From positions 1 through 22,601 of the IMG/VR virus record IMGVR_UViG_3300038701_001969: DNA of 22,601 nt. One strand, written 5' to 3'. Shown in pieces: positions 1 to 8,093 of the stretch. The number at the start of each line of letters is the position of its first letter. The stretch's first letter is position 1. Source of the stretch: a virus. The position numbers and the translations under genes were made by a program. Under the pieces are notes generated by a model. That model did not search any database. It was not told the origin of the DNA and saw nothing but the letters and a program-made list of their open reading frames with translations.

Positions 1-66
1 TGGGCGCTGACAGATTTGATGCTGGCCGGTTCATACGGCGAGCGGGTTAAGGTGGGCTTCGGATGA
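1..66 (+). CDS. C-terminal end of upstream gene, probably terminase large subunit (partial)
   Basis: Frame 1 is open from the window edge and ends at TGA 64-66. It encodes 21 residues ending in YGERVKVGFG. The portal start codon overlaps the stop (ATGA at 63-66), which is typical translational coupling. Too little is visible to recognise a family. The terminase assignment rests only on position, since the gene directly before a phage portal is normally the large terminase. Start is outside the window. Confidence 0.5.
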   Translation, partial: WALTDLMLAGSYGERVKVGFG

Positions 67-1508
67 GCAGCACTGTTGCAAATGCCAGCGCTCAGCATGA
101 AGCGCGCGTGGATGAATGGAAGAAGGTTCGCGCCACCGCTGCAGGCCGCGCCAAGGTCATTGAGGGTGATGACTTCGTAAAGCGCCTGCCTGGCCACGAC
201 ACCGAAACCTACACGGCTTTTAAGGGCCGCGGCTATTTCCTGAACGCCACCGCGCGATCCATCGAGGGCCTTGTCGGCCTTTTGTTCCGCAAGGCACCGC
301 AGGCGCAATACCCAGACGCGCTGGCGGTCTATGCCGAGGACTTGACCCGGACGGGCCAGAGCGCGGCGAAGATGGCAGAGCAGATCGCCGAGGAGATCCT
401 CACGGCTGGCTGTGTCGGCGTTCTGATTGACCACCCGGAGACGGTTGAGGGTGACACTGTTGCGGCACGCGAAGCGCAGGGCGTTCGCCCCTATGCGCGC
501 CTGTATGCGGCGGAAAGCATTCTGGGCTGGAAAGAGACGACCATCGGCGCCGAGCGCGTGATCAGCCAAGTCCGGCTGAAAGAGGCGGTCGAGCTCGATG
601 ACGATGCAGACGAGTTCAAGAGCCAGAAGGTCGAGCGCGTGCGTGTGCTGGATCTTGAGAATGGGGCCTATCGCGTCCGCGTCTTTGAGAAGGTGAGAAA
701 CAAGGGCGGGGACATTGACTGGGTGCAGCTTGAAGCAGATCGCTTTCCGCAGATCGCCGGCCAGCGCCTGAACCGCATCCCGTTTCGCTTCGTCACACAG
801 CGCGGGGCCGAGGCTGTCATGCCCAAGCCGCCGCTTCTTGACCTGGCGGATGTGAACTGCGCGCACTTCAATGACTCATGCCTTTACCAGTGGGGCATCA
901 TGTGGACGGCGAACCCGACGCCGTGCTTCGTCAACCTGGACTTGAGCGAGGGCGAAAAGGTCGCGCTCGGATCGTCGGGCGGGCTGAGTTTCCGCGAGGG
1001 TGGAAGCGCCTTCTTCCTTGAGTTCGGCGGGCAGGGCCTCGGCACGATCCGTCAGGCGATGGAAGACAAGCGCCGGGACATGGCTGTCATGGGCGCTCGC
1101 ATGCTGATGGAAGACCGCCGGCAGGTCGAAGCGGCTGAGACAGCCCAGATCCACCGCGCGGGTGAAAACAGCATCCTTGCGGCCATCTCGTTCTCGATTT
1201 CCGAGGCGATGGAATGGGCGCTTGATCTGGTGGGCCGCTGGGCGGGTATCTCGTCCGGCTCGATCACGTTCTCGGTGAACAAGGATTTCATGCCGGCCGC
1301 GCTGGACGGTCAAACCCTGACGGCCCTCATGCAGGCTTGGCAGGGCGGCGGGCTTTCCTCGCGCGATTTGTTCGACTGCCTGCAGCGTGGCGAGCTGATC
1401 CGCGAAGACAAGACGTATGAGGACCACGAGGAGGAGTTGGACAGCGAGCCGGTAAGGGTGCCGGACGTTGCCCCGCTGATGGCCAATGACGCCAGCCGAG
1501 GAGCTTAG
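63..1508 (+). CDS. Portal protein (DUF4055 family)
   Basis: This 481-residue protein would form the dodecameric ring at the capsid vertex through which DNA is packaged and ejected. The N-terminal part (about residues 45-80, with YTAFKGRGYFLNATARSIEG followed by a GLLFRKAP segment) is what I recognise from DUF4055 phage proteins, which occupy the portal position. Middle and C-terminal parts include a long helical stretch with MGARMLMEDRRQVEAAETAQ (about residues 344-363), like the stem/crown helices of portals. Length fits the family. The start overlaps the preceding stop as ATGA, and the end overlaps the MuF gene by 23 bases. The family is recalled rather than searched; the portal role is supported by its place before MuF, scaffold and coat genes. 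Confidence 0.85.
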   Translation: MSSTVANASAQHEARVDEWKKVRATAAGRAKVIEGDDFVKRLPGHDTETYTAFKGRGYFLNATARSIEGLVGLLFRKAPQAQYPDALAVYAEDLTRTGQSAAKMAEQIAEEILTAGCVGVLIDHPETVEGDTVAAREAQGVRPYARLYAAESILGWKETTIGAERVISQVRLKEAVELDDDADEFKSQKVERVRVLDLENGAYRVRVFEKVRNKGGDIDWVQLEADRFPQIAGQRLNRIPFRFVTQRGAEAVMPKPPLLDLADVNCAHFNDSCLYQWGIMWTANPTPCFVNLDLSEGEKVALGSSGGLSFREGGSAFFLEFGGQGLGTIRQAMEDKRRDMAVMGARMLMEDRRQVEAAETAQIHRAGENSILAAISFSISEAMEWALDLVGRWAGISSGSITFSVNKDFMPAALDGQTLTALMQAWQGGGLSSRDLFDCLQRGELIREDKTYEDHEEELDSEPVRVPDVAPLMANDASRGA

Positions 1509-2460
1509 AGACCTCACCATCTCGCACCAGATCGGGCTTTTGCGCCTGTCGAATGCGACGGTGAGGAAAATGCTGGGCTTGCTGGCTCGAACCGAAGCCG
1601 ACATTGTGCGTCAGCTTCGACTGGTGGACCCTGACAGCCGGGTTGGGCAACGGCTCGACCGGCAATTGGCTGTCGTCTCGCGCATGTATCGCGAAGCCTA
1701 TGACGAGCTGACCGGCGCGCTGGTCGCGGACATGGACGATCTGGCGGTCTATGAAGCGCAGTTTACGGCCCGGCAGTTTCGCAACACGGTCGGCGTAGCG
1801 TTTGATGTGCCGACCCGCCCTGTCGTGATTGCCGCGGTCAATTCCCGGCCCTTCCAGGGGCGTTTCTTGCGCGAATGGATGGCGGGCATCGGAGAAGATC
1901 AAGGCCGGCGCGTTCGGGACGCGGTGCGCATGGGATTTGTGGAGGGTGAAAGCCTTTCCCAGATCGTGGCGCGGGTTCGCGGGACGCGAGCGGCGGGCTT
2001 CAAAGACGGCATTCTGGAGATCGGGCGACGGTCCACCGAGCGCATCGTGCGAACGGCTGTCACGCATACGGCGGCACGGGCGCGTGAGGCGGCGTTTTCC
2101 TCGTCCGGCGATCTGGTCCGGGGTGTGCAGTGGACATCGGTGCTCGACGGCCGCACCTCGCTGGTGTGCGCTGGACGCGATGGCAAAGAGTACCCGATGA
2201 ACGAGGGGCCACGGCCTCCCGCGCATCCCAATTGCCGCTCGCAGATCACGGCGGTTCTGGACGGCTTTCCGGCCCCGGAGCGCACCACCTATGAGGAATG
2301 GCTGAAACGCCAGCCAAAAGACTTTCAGGACGAAGTTCTCGGGCCGACCCGGGCCAAGGCGTGGCGCGCGGGCGAGATCCCGCTGGGCCGCTTTGTTGAT
2401 CGCAAGGGCCGTGCGTGGTCGCTTGATGAATTGCGCCGCCGCGAGGGGCTTGATATTTAG
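1486..2460 (+). CDS. Mu F-like minor head protein (head morphogenesis)
   Basis: A 324-residue protein of the phage head morphogenesis (SPP1 gp7 / Mu gpF) family, a minor capsid component encoded directly after the portal and thought to act in head assembly or be ejected with DNA. The diagnostic C-terminal part at about residues 208-260 contains VQWTSVLDGRTSLVCAGRDG followed by PPAHPNCRSQI, the conserved D-x-R-T-x2-C and H-P-N-C-R-S signature. The N-terminal two thirds is mainly helical. The start ATG at 1486 lies inside the portal gene; this 23-base overlap gives the full family length. Four bases separate its stop from the next gene's start. Confidence 0.88.
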   Translation: MTPAEELRDLTISHQIGLLRLSNATVRKMLGLLARTEADIVRQLRLVDPDSRVGQRLDRQLAVVSRMYREAYDELTGALVADMDDLAVYEAQFTARQFRNTVGVAFDVPTRPVVIAAVNSRPFQGRFLREWMAGIGEDQGRRVRDAVRMGFVEGESLSQIVARVRGTRAAGFKDGILEIGRRSTERIVRTAVTHTAARAREAAFSSSGDLVRGVQWTSVLDGRTSLVCAGRDGKEYPMNEGPRPPAHPNCRSQITAVLDGFPAPERTTYEEWLKRQPKDFQDEVLGPTRAKAWRAGEIPLGRFVDRKGRAWSLDELRRREGLDI

Positions 2461-2464
2461 GGGC

Positions 2465-2695
2465 ATGGCTGATTTGCCGCCCCGCCTTCGCGTCGTGAAG
2501 AATGAAAAGCCGGCGACCCCTACGGGTCACGGGCTGCTGACCTGCAATGTGTGCCGGGCGGATACCGGCGTTGCGGGGACCAGCTTTATCGAGATCAAGC
2601 GCATGCCGCTGCTCAAGGGCTCCCGCGTTGTGGGTGGCCAGAAGGGCCTTGCATGCCTCGATTGCCTCTCACGGGGCAAGGTTACGCTCTTGTGA
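2465..2695 (+). CDS. Small zinc-ribbon-like hypothetical protein
   Basis: A 76-residue protein that begins MADLPPRLRVV. I prefer the ATG at 2465 over the upstream in-frame TTG at 2393 because 2465 is just four bases after the MuF stop and the upstream extension overlaps MuF coding sequence. It has two CxxC pairs, C27-x2-C30 and C64-x2-C67, separated by 33 residues, the spacing of a four-cysteine zinc ribbon. I do not recognise a family. Its place between MuF and the scaffold suggests a small head-module accessory or DNA/RNA-binding protein, but that is inference. It is followed by an intrinsic terminator. Confidence 0.7.
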   Translation: MADLPPRLRVVKNEKPATPTGHGLLTCNVCRADTGVAGTSFIEIKRMPLLKGSRVVGGQKGLACLDCLSRGKVTLL

Positions 2696-2738
2696 GCGTG
2701 CCGACCTAGCGCCGGGCGATGCCGGGCAGAGTGAAGCG

Positions 2739-2761
2739 AGCGGCTTAGGGCCGCTTTTTTT
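2739..2761 (+). terminator. Intrinsic terminator between zinc-ribbon gene and scaffold gene
   Basis: A 6-bp stem AGCGGC/GCCGCT (2739-2744 with 2750-2755) with loop TTAGG is followed by a run of seven T (2755-2761). The scaffold ATG is only 20 bases further on, so there is little room for a new promoter. Scaffold and coat transcripts probably arise by read-through or antitermination. Confidence 0.7.
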
Positions 2762-2780
2762 ATGGCGAGGCCATCCCAAA

Positions 2781-3443
2781 ATGACCGATCAAACAAACGA
2801 CGCCGGCACTGGCGGCGATGACGATGCTGTGGCCAAAGCTACGGCGGGCTTGAAGGCTAAGAATGACGAGCTGCTGGGCAAGCTCAAGGCGCAAAAAGAT
2901 GAGCTTTCCGCGCTGAAATCCCAGTTTGACGAGATCCAGGCCGCGCGGGAATCCGCCGAGGCTGAGAAGGCCGAGAAAGAGGGCGACATTGCCAAGCTGC
3001 GAGAGCAGATGGAAGCGCGCCACAAGAAGGAATTGGAGAAGCTGTCCGCTTCTCTGGAGGCCGAGAAGGGCGTCAATCACAAACTTCTTGTCGAAAACGG
3101 TTTGAGCGCCGCGCTCACGAAAGCGGGCGTCAAGCCGGAATACATGGATGCAGCCAAGGCGCTGCTCCAGACGCAATCGAAAATCGAGCTTTCCGACTTC
3201 GACGGCCAGCGCGCCGCCGTGGTCGATGGAAAACCCCTGGCCGAGTTTGTCACCGGATGGGCTCAGGGCGACACGGGCAAGCACTTTGTTGCGGCCCCTG
3301 CCAATTCCGGTGGCAACGCCCAAGGGGCGCTTGGGGCTGATGGCTCCGGCAAGACGATCACCCGCACCGCGTTCGATGGCCTCGGCCATGCCGAGCGCGC
3401 CGCCAAGGTGAAAGACGGCTTCAAAGTCGTCGACGAAGCCTGA
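2781..3443 (+). CDS. Capsid scaffolding protein
   Basis: A 220-residue acidic, highly charged protein starting MTDQTNDAGTGGDDD. Residues about 20-110 are Lys/Glu/Ala-rich heptad-like sequence with no proline, a long predicted coiled coil. The C-terminal part becomes Gly/Ala/Ser-rich and ends in a short basic helix (about residues 195-215), as in scaffolds that bind coat protein through the C-terminus. Position directly before the coat protein gene is classic. Start choice: the frame is open upstream to 2547, but the upstream part runs through the previous gene and the terminator and has a composition unlike a protein, so ATG 2781 is used. The role is inferred from sequence character and context, not a specific family match. 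Confidence 0.8.
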   Translation: MTDQTNDAGTGGDDDAVAKATAGLKAKNDELLGKLKAQKDELSALKSQFDEIQAARESAEAEKAEKEGDIAKLREQMEARHKKELEKLSASLEAEKGVNHKLLVENGLSAALTKAGVKPEYMDAAKALLQTQSKIELSDFDGQRAAVVDGKPLAEFVTGWAQGDTGKHFVAAPANSGGNAQGALGADGSGKTITRTAFDGLGHAERAAKVKDGFKVVDEA

Positions 3444-3505
3444 CCCGGCAAGGCCGGTCGCCAGCTTCTCATCCTCCTACGCCATCAGCTTGAAAGGCAA
3501 TTACC

Positions 3506-4672
3506 ATGGCAAACGTTCTTACTGATCTGGCGGCCGACATCTACAAGGCTGCCGATGTCGTCGGCCGCGAGTTGGTCGGCTTCATTCCCGCCGCAACCAT
3601 CAACGCGGACGGCTCCGAGCAAGCCGCGCTGAATGATACGGTTCGCTCGCACGCCACCCGTGCCGCGACGATCAACAATGTCGCTCCGTCCATGACCATC
3701 CCGGAAGGCGATGATCAGACGGTCGATAACAAGACCCTGACCCTTGACACGGCCAAGGCCGCTGAAATCCCGTGGACCGGCGAAGACATTCGCCACGTCA
3801 ACAACGGCTCTGGGTATGAGACCATCTATGGCGACCAGATCGCCCAGGCGATGCGCGCTCTGTCCAACCTGATCGAGGCTGACCTCGCTACCGAAGCCTA
3901 TCAGAACGCCTCGCGCGCTGTCGGCACCGCTGGCACCACGCCGTTCGCGTCCAACTTCAACACGGTCGCCGAAGTTCGCCAGATCCTGGCCGACAACGGT
4001 TGCCCGATGAATGACCGGCAGATCTCGCTGGTCATGGACACGTCCGCCTCCACCAAGCTTCGCAATCTCGCACAGCTCCAGAAGGCGAACGAGGCCGGTT
4101 CGGACAATCTGCTGCGCCAGGGCGTTCTGCTCGACCTGCAGGGTCTGGCCATGCGTGAATCCGCGCAGGTCCAGTCGCACACCATCGGCACGGGTGCTTC
4201 CTACCTGATCGACCTGACCGCGGGCTATTCGGCCGGCGACAAGACGATCCACGTGGACACCGGAACCGGCACGTTCGTTGCGGGTGACATCATCACGGTT
4301 GCCGACGATCCGTTCGGCGGCAAGTACGTGATCGGCACCGGCTTTGCGGGCGATGGCGACGGCGACGTGGTTCTGAATGCGGCCCTGATCAAGGATGCGG
4401 CGTTCGTGAACAACAAGGCCGTGACCATCGGCGCTGCCTACACGGGCAACGTCGCTTTCCACCGCTCGGCGCTTGAGCTCGCGATGCGCGCTCCGGCCAA
4501 CCCGGTCGGCGGTGACGCGGCTGTCGACATGATGGTTGTTCAGGATCCGCATTCCGGCCTGGTCTTCGAGGTGTCCGTCTACAAGGGCTACAAGAAGTCC
4601 ATGATCTCGGTCGGTGCCGTGTGGGGCACCAAAGCCTGGAAGCCGGAGCACATCGGCCTCCTGCTCGGCTAA
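3506..4672 (+). CDS. Major capsid protein, P22 coat-like (HK97 fold)
   Basis: A 388-residue coat protein that would build the icosahedral shell. The N-terminus (MANVLTDLAADIYKAADVVG followed by RELVGFIPA) and the segment IPEGDDQTVDNKTLTLDTAK are what I recognise from phage coat proteins annotated as P22 coat-protein family, a branch of the HK97 fold. An insertion of beta-rich, Gly/Asp-rich sequence at about residues 230-300 (including DKTIHVDTGTGTFVAGDIIT) corresponds to the extra domain of P22-type coats. An AAAGG-like ribosome site lies about nine bases before ATG. A 5-bp hairpin (CCGGC-AAG-GCCGG at 3445-3457, no T-run) stands upstream and a strong terminator hairpin follows, so this gene may be expressed partly as its own message. 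Confidence 0.9.
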   Translation: MANVLTDLAADIYKAADVVGRELVGFIPAATINADGSEQAALNDTVRSHATRAATINNVAPSMTIPEGDDQTVDNKTLTLDTAKAAEIPWTGEDIRHVNNGSGYETIYGDQIAQAMRALSNLIEADLATEAYQNASRAVGTAGTTPFASNFNTVAEVRQILADNGCPMNDRQISLVMDTSASTKLRNLAQLQKANEAGSDNLLRQGVLLDLQGLAMRESAQVQSHTIGTGASYLIDLTAGYSAGDKTIHVDTGTGTFVAGDIITVADDPFGGKYVIGTGFAGDGDGDVVLNAALIKDAAFVNNKAVTIGAAYTGNVAFHRSALELAMRAPANPVGGDAAVDMMVVQDPHSGLVFEVSVYKGYKKSMISVGAVWGTKAWKPEHIGLLLG

Positions 4673-4686
4673 CCCACGTTTGAACG

Positions 4687-4717
4687 CGGGGGCGGGTTTC
4701 GGCTCGCCCCCGTTTCT
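4687..4717 (+). terminator. Intrinsic terminator after the coat protein gene
   Basis: An 8-bp GC stem CGGGGGCG/CGCCCCCG (4687-4694 with 4705-4712) with a 10-base loop is followed by TTTCT. The T-run is short, so termination may be partial. A terminator directly after the coat gene would lower expression of the downstream connector genes relative to coat protein. Confidence 0.65.
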
Positions 4718-4731
4718 ATGAGGTCTCCCAT

Positions 4732-5235
4732 ATGTCCCTGATCACCGAAGACGGCACCGGCCTTGCGTCGGCTGAATCCTATCTGTCCGTCGCGGACGCG
4801 GACACCTACTGGGCAAACCGGGCCGACACGACCTGGGATGCGGCGACAGACCCGGCCAAGGAAGCGGCCCTTCGCAAGGCAACCGAATATCTCGACGCCA
4901 CCTTTCGCTGGGTCGGGGTGATCTCCTCAACCTCGCAGGCGCTGGGCTGGCCTCGGTCTGGTGCCTATGACCACGAAGACCGGCAGCTCGATAACCGGGT
5001 TCCCAGCCTGCTGGCCAATGCGACTGCAGAGCTTGCCCGTGAGGCGCTTTCCGCTGAGCTGCTTGTGACTGTCTCACGCAATGACCGCGCCAGCCGGGTC
5101 AAGGCCGGTTCTGTCGAAGTCGAGTTCGAGCCGGGCGTTTCGGTGCAGAAGGCATTCGACCGCGCCGAGCGCATGCTGACCCCGATTGTGACCGGCCGCG
5201 TGGGCTCCTCGACGATTGCGCTGGTGAAATCCTGA
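4732..5235 (+). CDS. Head-tail connector, DnaT-like family protein
   Basis: A 167-residue protein of the family databases call putative DnaT-like ssDNA-binding protein. In phage head-tail blocks it sits where the adaptor (HK97 gp6 / SPP1 gp15 type) is expected. Recognisable features are the N-terminal SAESYLSVADADTYWANRAD, the central KEAALRKATEYLDATFRWVG and GWPRSGAYD (about residues 75-83), all typical of this family. Largely helical. The stop overlaps the next start by one base (TGATG). The connector role is inferred from position; a DNA-binding role is only suggested by the family name. Confidence 0.75.
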   Translation: MSLITEDGTGLASAESYLSVADADTYWANRADTTWDAATDPAKEAALRKATEYLDATFRWVGVISSTSQALGWPRSGAYDHEDRQLDNRVPSLLANATAELAREALSAELLVTVSRNDRASRVKAGSVEVEFEPGVSVQKAFDRAERMLTPIVTGRVGSSTIALVKS

Positions 5236-5588
5236 TGGCGCTTCTCGATGAGATTGCCGGGATTGTCTACAGCGCCGCCAATGGCGTCGGCGGCACGACT
5301 TGGGACATCACCATCAAGAAGCGCGGGACGGCCACTGTAGACGCCTATGGCGGCTATACGCAGACCACCACGGACACGACCGGCCGCGGCTTTATTGAAG
5401 ACTACACCGCCACCGCCCGGCAAATGGGCGGCATCCCGATCACTGACCGGAAAATCACGCTTTTCGCCGCGTCTTTGTCGGCTGACCCAGCGGTCGGCGA
5501 CACCGTGACCGCGGAAAGCACTGATTACGAAATCATCACGGTGCAGCGCGACCCCGCCGCTGCGACTTGGGTCTGTCAGGCCCGCTAA
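5235..5588 (+). CDS. Putative head-closure (stopper) protein
   Basis: A 117-residue, beta-rich protein that starts on the base where the previous gene stops, so the two are coupled. The C-terminal half has GDTVTAESTDYEIITVQRDP, a pattern common in small head-closure proteins (SPP1 gp16 / HK97 gp7-like) that plug the connector after packaging. I do not recognise a named family. The assignment relies on gene order (adaptor, stopper, tail completion), size and predicted beta content. The next genes in a standard block would be the gp10-like and tail-terminator proteins; here two extra genes intervene. Confidence 0.5.
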   Translation: MALLDEIAGIVYSAANGVGGTTWDITIKKRGTATVDAYGGYTQTTTDTTGRGFIEDYTATARQMGGIPITDRKITLFAASLSADPAVGDTVTAESTDYEIITVQRDPAAATWVCQAR

Positions 5589-5605
5589 TTCAAGGACTAT
5601 CGCTT

Positions 5606-6811
5606 ATGGCCATCACGTCCAGCTTCTCGAACCTGGCGACTGTCACCCGTGCGTCGAAGAAGACAGACGCTGGTGGGTGGGATTTCACAAACGGCGGGAC
5701 GGTTGGCGCGCTGTCTGAATACGCATCCGGGGTCGCGTCAATTCCCGCCGCTGCCGGCATGCTTATCGAGGAGGCCAGCACAAATGAATGTCCAAACCCG
5801 CGAGCCGAAGGTGCGAGTGGTACCACCTTGCCTACCAGCTGGGGGCAGTACGCCGGAGTAACCGCGTCAGAAATGGCGAGCGGCGTCGAGGACGGTTGGC
5901 CCTATCTGCAAGTCAGGTTTGTCGGGGCGGCTACCGGAGTTCGCACCGACTTGGTTTGTGGCGCACTGGGCAGCATTACGACTGCGCCCGACGATCCATT
6001 CGCATTCGCCTCCGGCTTCAAGATCGTTGCTGGTGATATGACGAACGTCTCGTCTATACGACTGGGTATTCTTTGGCGAAATGGGGCAACAAATGTTCAA
6101 AACACTTACTACGACTGCGATGTTGACAGCCAGCATAGACGTTTCTTCAAAACAGAAACGGCACCGGCGGGTACAGATAACGTGGTGCCTCTGATTCGAC
6201 TTCAGCCGGGGACGGGTGATATCGACATCACTCTACGCATATACGCACCTCAACCCGAAAAGAAAGCCTACCCGACAAGCCCGATCTTGCCGACTGTTGG
6301 TAGCCCCGCCGCTTCGACGCGGGCGGCTGATCTAACCACCTTTGCTTTGGGTTCGTGGTTTTCATCGACGGCCTGGACCGTGTTTTTCAGTTTCAAGCCT
6401 GCGACGGCTGGTGTTACCGGAACGGTTTTGGGCGGCATTGGCGACACGTTCGACAATACTGTTTACCTCGATATAGGTTCGTCAGGCGGAACCCGCGCGA
6501 CTGCCAGCTTTCGGTCCGGTGGCTCATCCTCAGCCAACCTTACGCCATCCGGGCAATCAGACTACGCTGTCGGCGACACAATGATGGCCGCGATCGGTGC
6601 TGAGGCAGACAATTTTGCCATGAGTTTGAACGGCGCAACACAGGCCACAGACACCAGCGGCGCAATGCCAGTCTCTAACTCTCGGCTATCGCTTGGGAAT
6701 GGCCCCTGGAGCGCATCAGTCAATAACACCTTTTGCGGATACATCACCGATTTTCGCTATTTCCCGCGCCGCTTGAGCAACGCGGAACTTGAAGCGCTGG
6801 TAGGGAATTGA
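5606..6811 (+). CDS. Head-spike/fibre-like protein with C-terminal LamG-like lectin domain
   Basis: A 401-residue, almost entirely beta-predicted protein. ATG 5606 gives MAITSSFSNLATVTRASKKT; an upstream in-frame start overlaps the previous gene. The N-terminal part contains ECPNPRAEGASGTTLPTSWG and a middle part ends PTVGSPAASTRAADLTTFAL; both patterns are familiar from phage spike or fibre proteins, where they form carbohydrate-binding beta-sandwiches. The C-terminal part (about residues 245-401) ends with ITDFRYFPRRLSNAELEAL, a hallmark of concanavalin/LamG-type lectin domains. It probably decorates capsid or neck and binds surface glycans. By eye it is more AT-rich than its neighbours with different codon use, and it interrupts the connector block, so it looks like a recently acquired accessory gene. 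Confidence 0.65.
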   Translation: MAITSSFSNLATVTRASKKTDAGGWDFTNGGTVGALSEYASGVASIPAAAGMLIEEASTNECPNPRAEGASGTTLPTSWGQYAGVTASEMASGVEDGWPYLQVRFVGAATGVRTDLVCGALGSITTAPDDPFAFASGFKIVAGDMTNVSSIRLGILWRNGATNVQNTYYDCDVDSQHRRFFKTETAPAGTDNVVPLIRLQPGTGDIDITLRIYAPQPEKKAYPTSPILPTVGSPAASTRAADLTTFALGSWFSSTAWTVFFSFKPATAGVTGTVLGGIGDTFDNTVYLDIGSSGGTRATASFRSGGSSSANLTPSGQSDYAVGDTMMAAIGAEADNFAMSLNGATQATDTSGAMPVSNSRLSLGNGPWSASVNNTFCGYITDFRYFPRRLSNAELEALVGN

Positions 6812-6813
6812 TC

Positions 6814-7107
6814 ATGAGCGGTTTTTTTTACGCATTCGATGATGCCGCTACCTGCGGGCAGGAGATGCCGGAGGTCTGGACAGTAGACGGTGACGGCGAG
6901 CCGGTTCTGATTGGCGGGGCGGTCATTCGTTCCACGCGCGGAGTGTGGCTTTCCTTGCCCGTTATGTCGGAGCCAGACGAAAACGGCGACTGCACCCTGA
7001 CGACACCGGGAACGCGCTCCGCTCCGTTCGTGGTCCTGTCTCCGGTCGAATATCCTGACGCTGCAGACTTCCTCATCACGCCAGAGGGCGAGCAAGGGTT
7101 CATGTAA
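6814..7107 (+). CDS. Hypothetical protein in head-tail connector block
   Basis: A 97-residue acidic protein starting MSGFFYAFDDAATCGQEMPE. ATG 6814 is chosen over the in-frame TTG at 6808 because an AGGGA ribosome site at 6802-6806 is correctly spaced for it. No signal peptide, membrane segment or known motif is visible. Mostly short beta-like segments with many prolines. Its stop overlaps the next start (TAATG). It follows the spike gene and returns to GC-rich composition. It may assist the spike or be a neck component; no function can be assigned from sequence. Confidence 0.6.
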   Translation: MSGFFYAFDDAATCGQEMPEVWTVDGDGEPVLIGGAVIRSTRGVWLSLPVMSEPDENGDCTLTTPGTRSAPFVVLSPVEYPDAADFLITPEGEQGFM

Positions 7108-7535
7108 TGGTCGGCGCGCGCATCACGGGCGTTGCTGACGTGCAAGTCGAGATGCAGAAAATCGGCCAGCGTTTCCAGCGCAATGTCATTCGCGAGGCTT
7201 CGCACGTCGCGGCGCTCGATCTTGAGCGCCATATCGTCACCTCGCTCAATCAAGGACCGGCCACCGGCAAGACGCGCGCCAATGGCAAGTCGCGCGCTTC
7301 CGCGCCCGGCGAATACCCGATGACGGACATGGGCATTCTTGCCTCGTCCATCTCGACTGATCGCCGCAACAATGGCGCGGACGTGGTGGCGCGCGCGCCC
7401 TATGCCGAACGCCTTGAGTTCAAAGACCCGGCGCGCGGCGGGCGTCCCTTTATGCGGCGTGGGCTGCAAGAGAACGAAAACCGGATTCATCAGATCGTCC
7501 TCTGGGCGGCTCGCCGGATTTTGCAAAGGCCCTAG
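7107..7535 (+). CDS. HK97 gp10-like tail-completion/neck protein
   Basis: A 142-residue protein of the HK97 gp10 family, which acts at the head-tail interface to complete the tail. The C-terminal signature is clear: APYAERLEFKDPARGGRPFM followed by a helix RRGLQENENRIHQIV (about residues 98-133). The N-terminus is helical with charged residues. The start codon overlaps the preceding stop and the next gene begins two bases after its stop. Gene order gp10-like, DUF3168, tail tube is that of lambda-like siphophages and gene transfer agents. Confidence 0.85.
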   Translation: MVGARITGVADVQVEMQKIGQRFQRNVIREASHVAALDLERHIVTSLNQGPATGKTRANGKSRASAPGEYPMTDMGILASSISTDRRNNGADVVARAPYAERLEFKDPARGGRPFMRRGLQENENRIHQIVLWAARRILQRP

Positions 7536-7537
7536 CA

Positions 7538-8083
7538 ATGCTCTCAGGACTGCCACTACTGGAAACCGTCAGGGCTGCTCTGACGGGCGACGGCCTGCTG
7601 GCCGGATTCATGGGCGGGACGGCAAACGTCTTCGCTCTGGACGCGCCGGATAATCAAGCTCTGCCATACATCACGCTCTCTTTCGTCAGCGCGACGGATT
7701 GGAGTTCTGGCAGCTTCGACGGTGATGAAATCCAGTTTCAGGTCGCCGCTCATTTCGAGCGCGGCAAGTCTGGATCCGCCACGGGCGCGGTGGACGTTTC
7801 CAAAGCCATCGAGCGCATTCGTGACGTGCTCACTCATCGCGACGGCTTCGACCTCAATGCCAGCCCGGCGGAAGGTGAAACCGTTGCCCTCGATTTTCTG
7901 ACAGGCCCCATGCGGGTCGCGCCGGCCGCCGATAAGCGGCTGGTGTCCTGTCGCTATGTCTCGGCCGCCATCATTCCTGGGCTGAATGATGATCCGGCGG
8001 GCGGTGTCGCGTCCGGTGTGGCGCGGGGCCAATCAATCAGCGGTGTCGTGACGTTCCGCGCTCTCATCAGCCCTTCCAACTAG
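7538..8083 (+). CDS. Tail terminator / tail completion protein (DUF3168-like)
   Basis: A 181-residue protein that matches the DUF3168 pattern of tail terminators (lambda gpU fold), which cap the tail tube and join it to the neck. Visible features are an N-terminal helix LPLLETVRAALTGD, the conserved LPYITLSFVSATDW segment (about residues 42-55) and the long helix after AVDVSKAIERIRDVL. The C-terminal 40 residues extend beyond the usual length and end GVVTFRALISPSN. It lies between the gp10-like gene and the tail tube gene, as expected. Confidence 0.82.
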   Translation: MLSGLPLLETVRAALTGDGLLAGFMGGTANVFALDAPDNQALPYITLSFVSATDWSSGSFDGDEIQFQVAAHFERGKSGSATGAVDVSKAIERIRDVLTHRDGFDLNASPAEGETVALDFLTGPMRVAPAADKRLVSCRYVSAAIIPGLNDDPAGGVASGVARGQSISGVVTFRALISPSN

Positions 8084-8093
8084 GAGCTTAATC

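Noticed and set aside
1327-2466. 379-codon - strand frame opposite portal/MuF
   Set aside because: Same shadow effect; the sequence is Arg/Pro/His-rich without domain features and crosses two genuine genes.
2547-2780. Longer scaffold protein starting at 2547
   Set aside because: The extension crosses the zinc-ribbon gene and terminator and has Cys/Arg-rich shadow composition; ATG 2781 begins the typical acidic sequence.
3485-4651. 388-codon open frame on the - strand opposite the coat protein gene
   Set aside because: It mirrors the coat gene and is kept open by GC-rich codon bias; the protein has no family-like motifs and the + strand gene is well supported.
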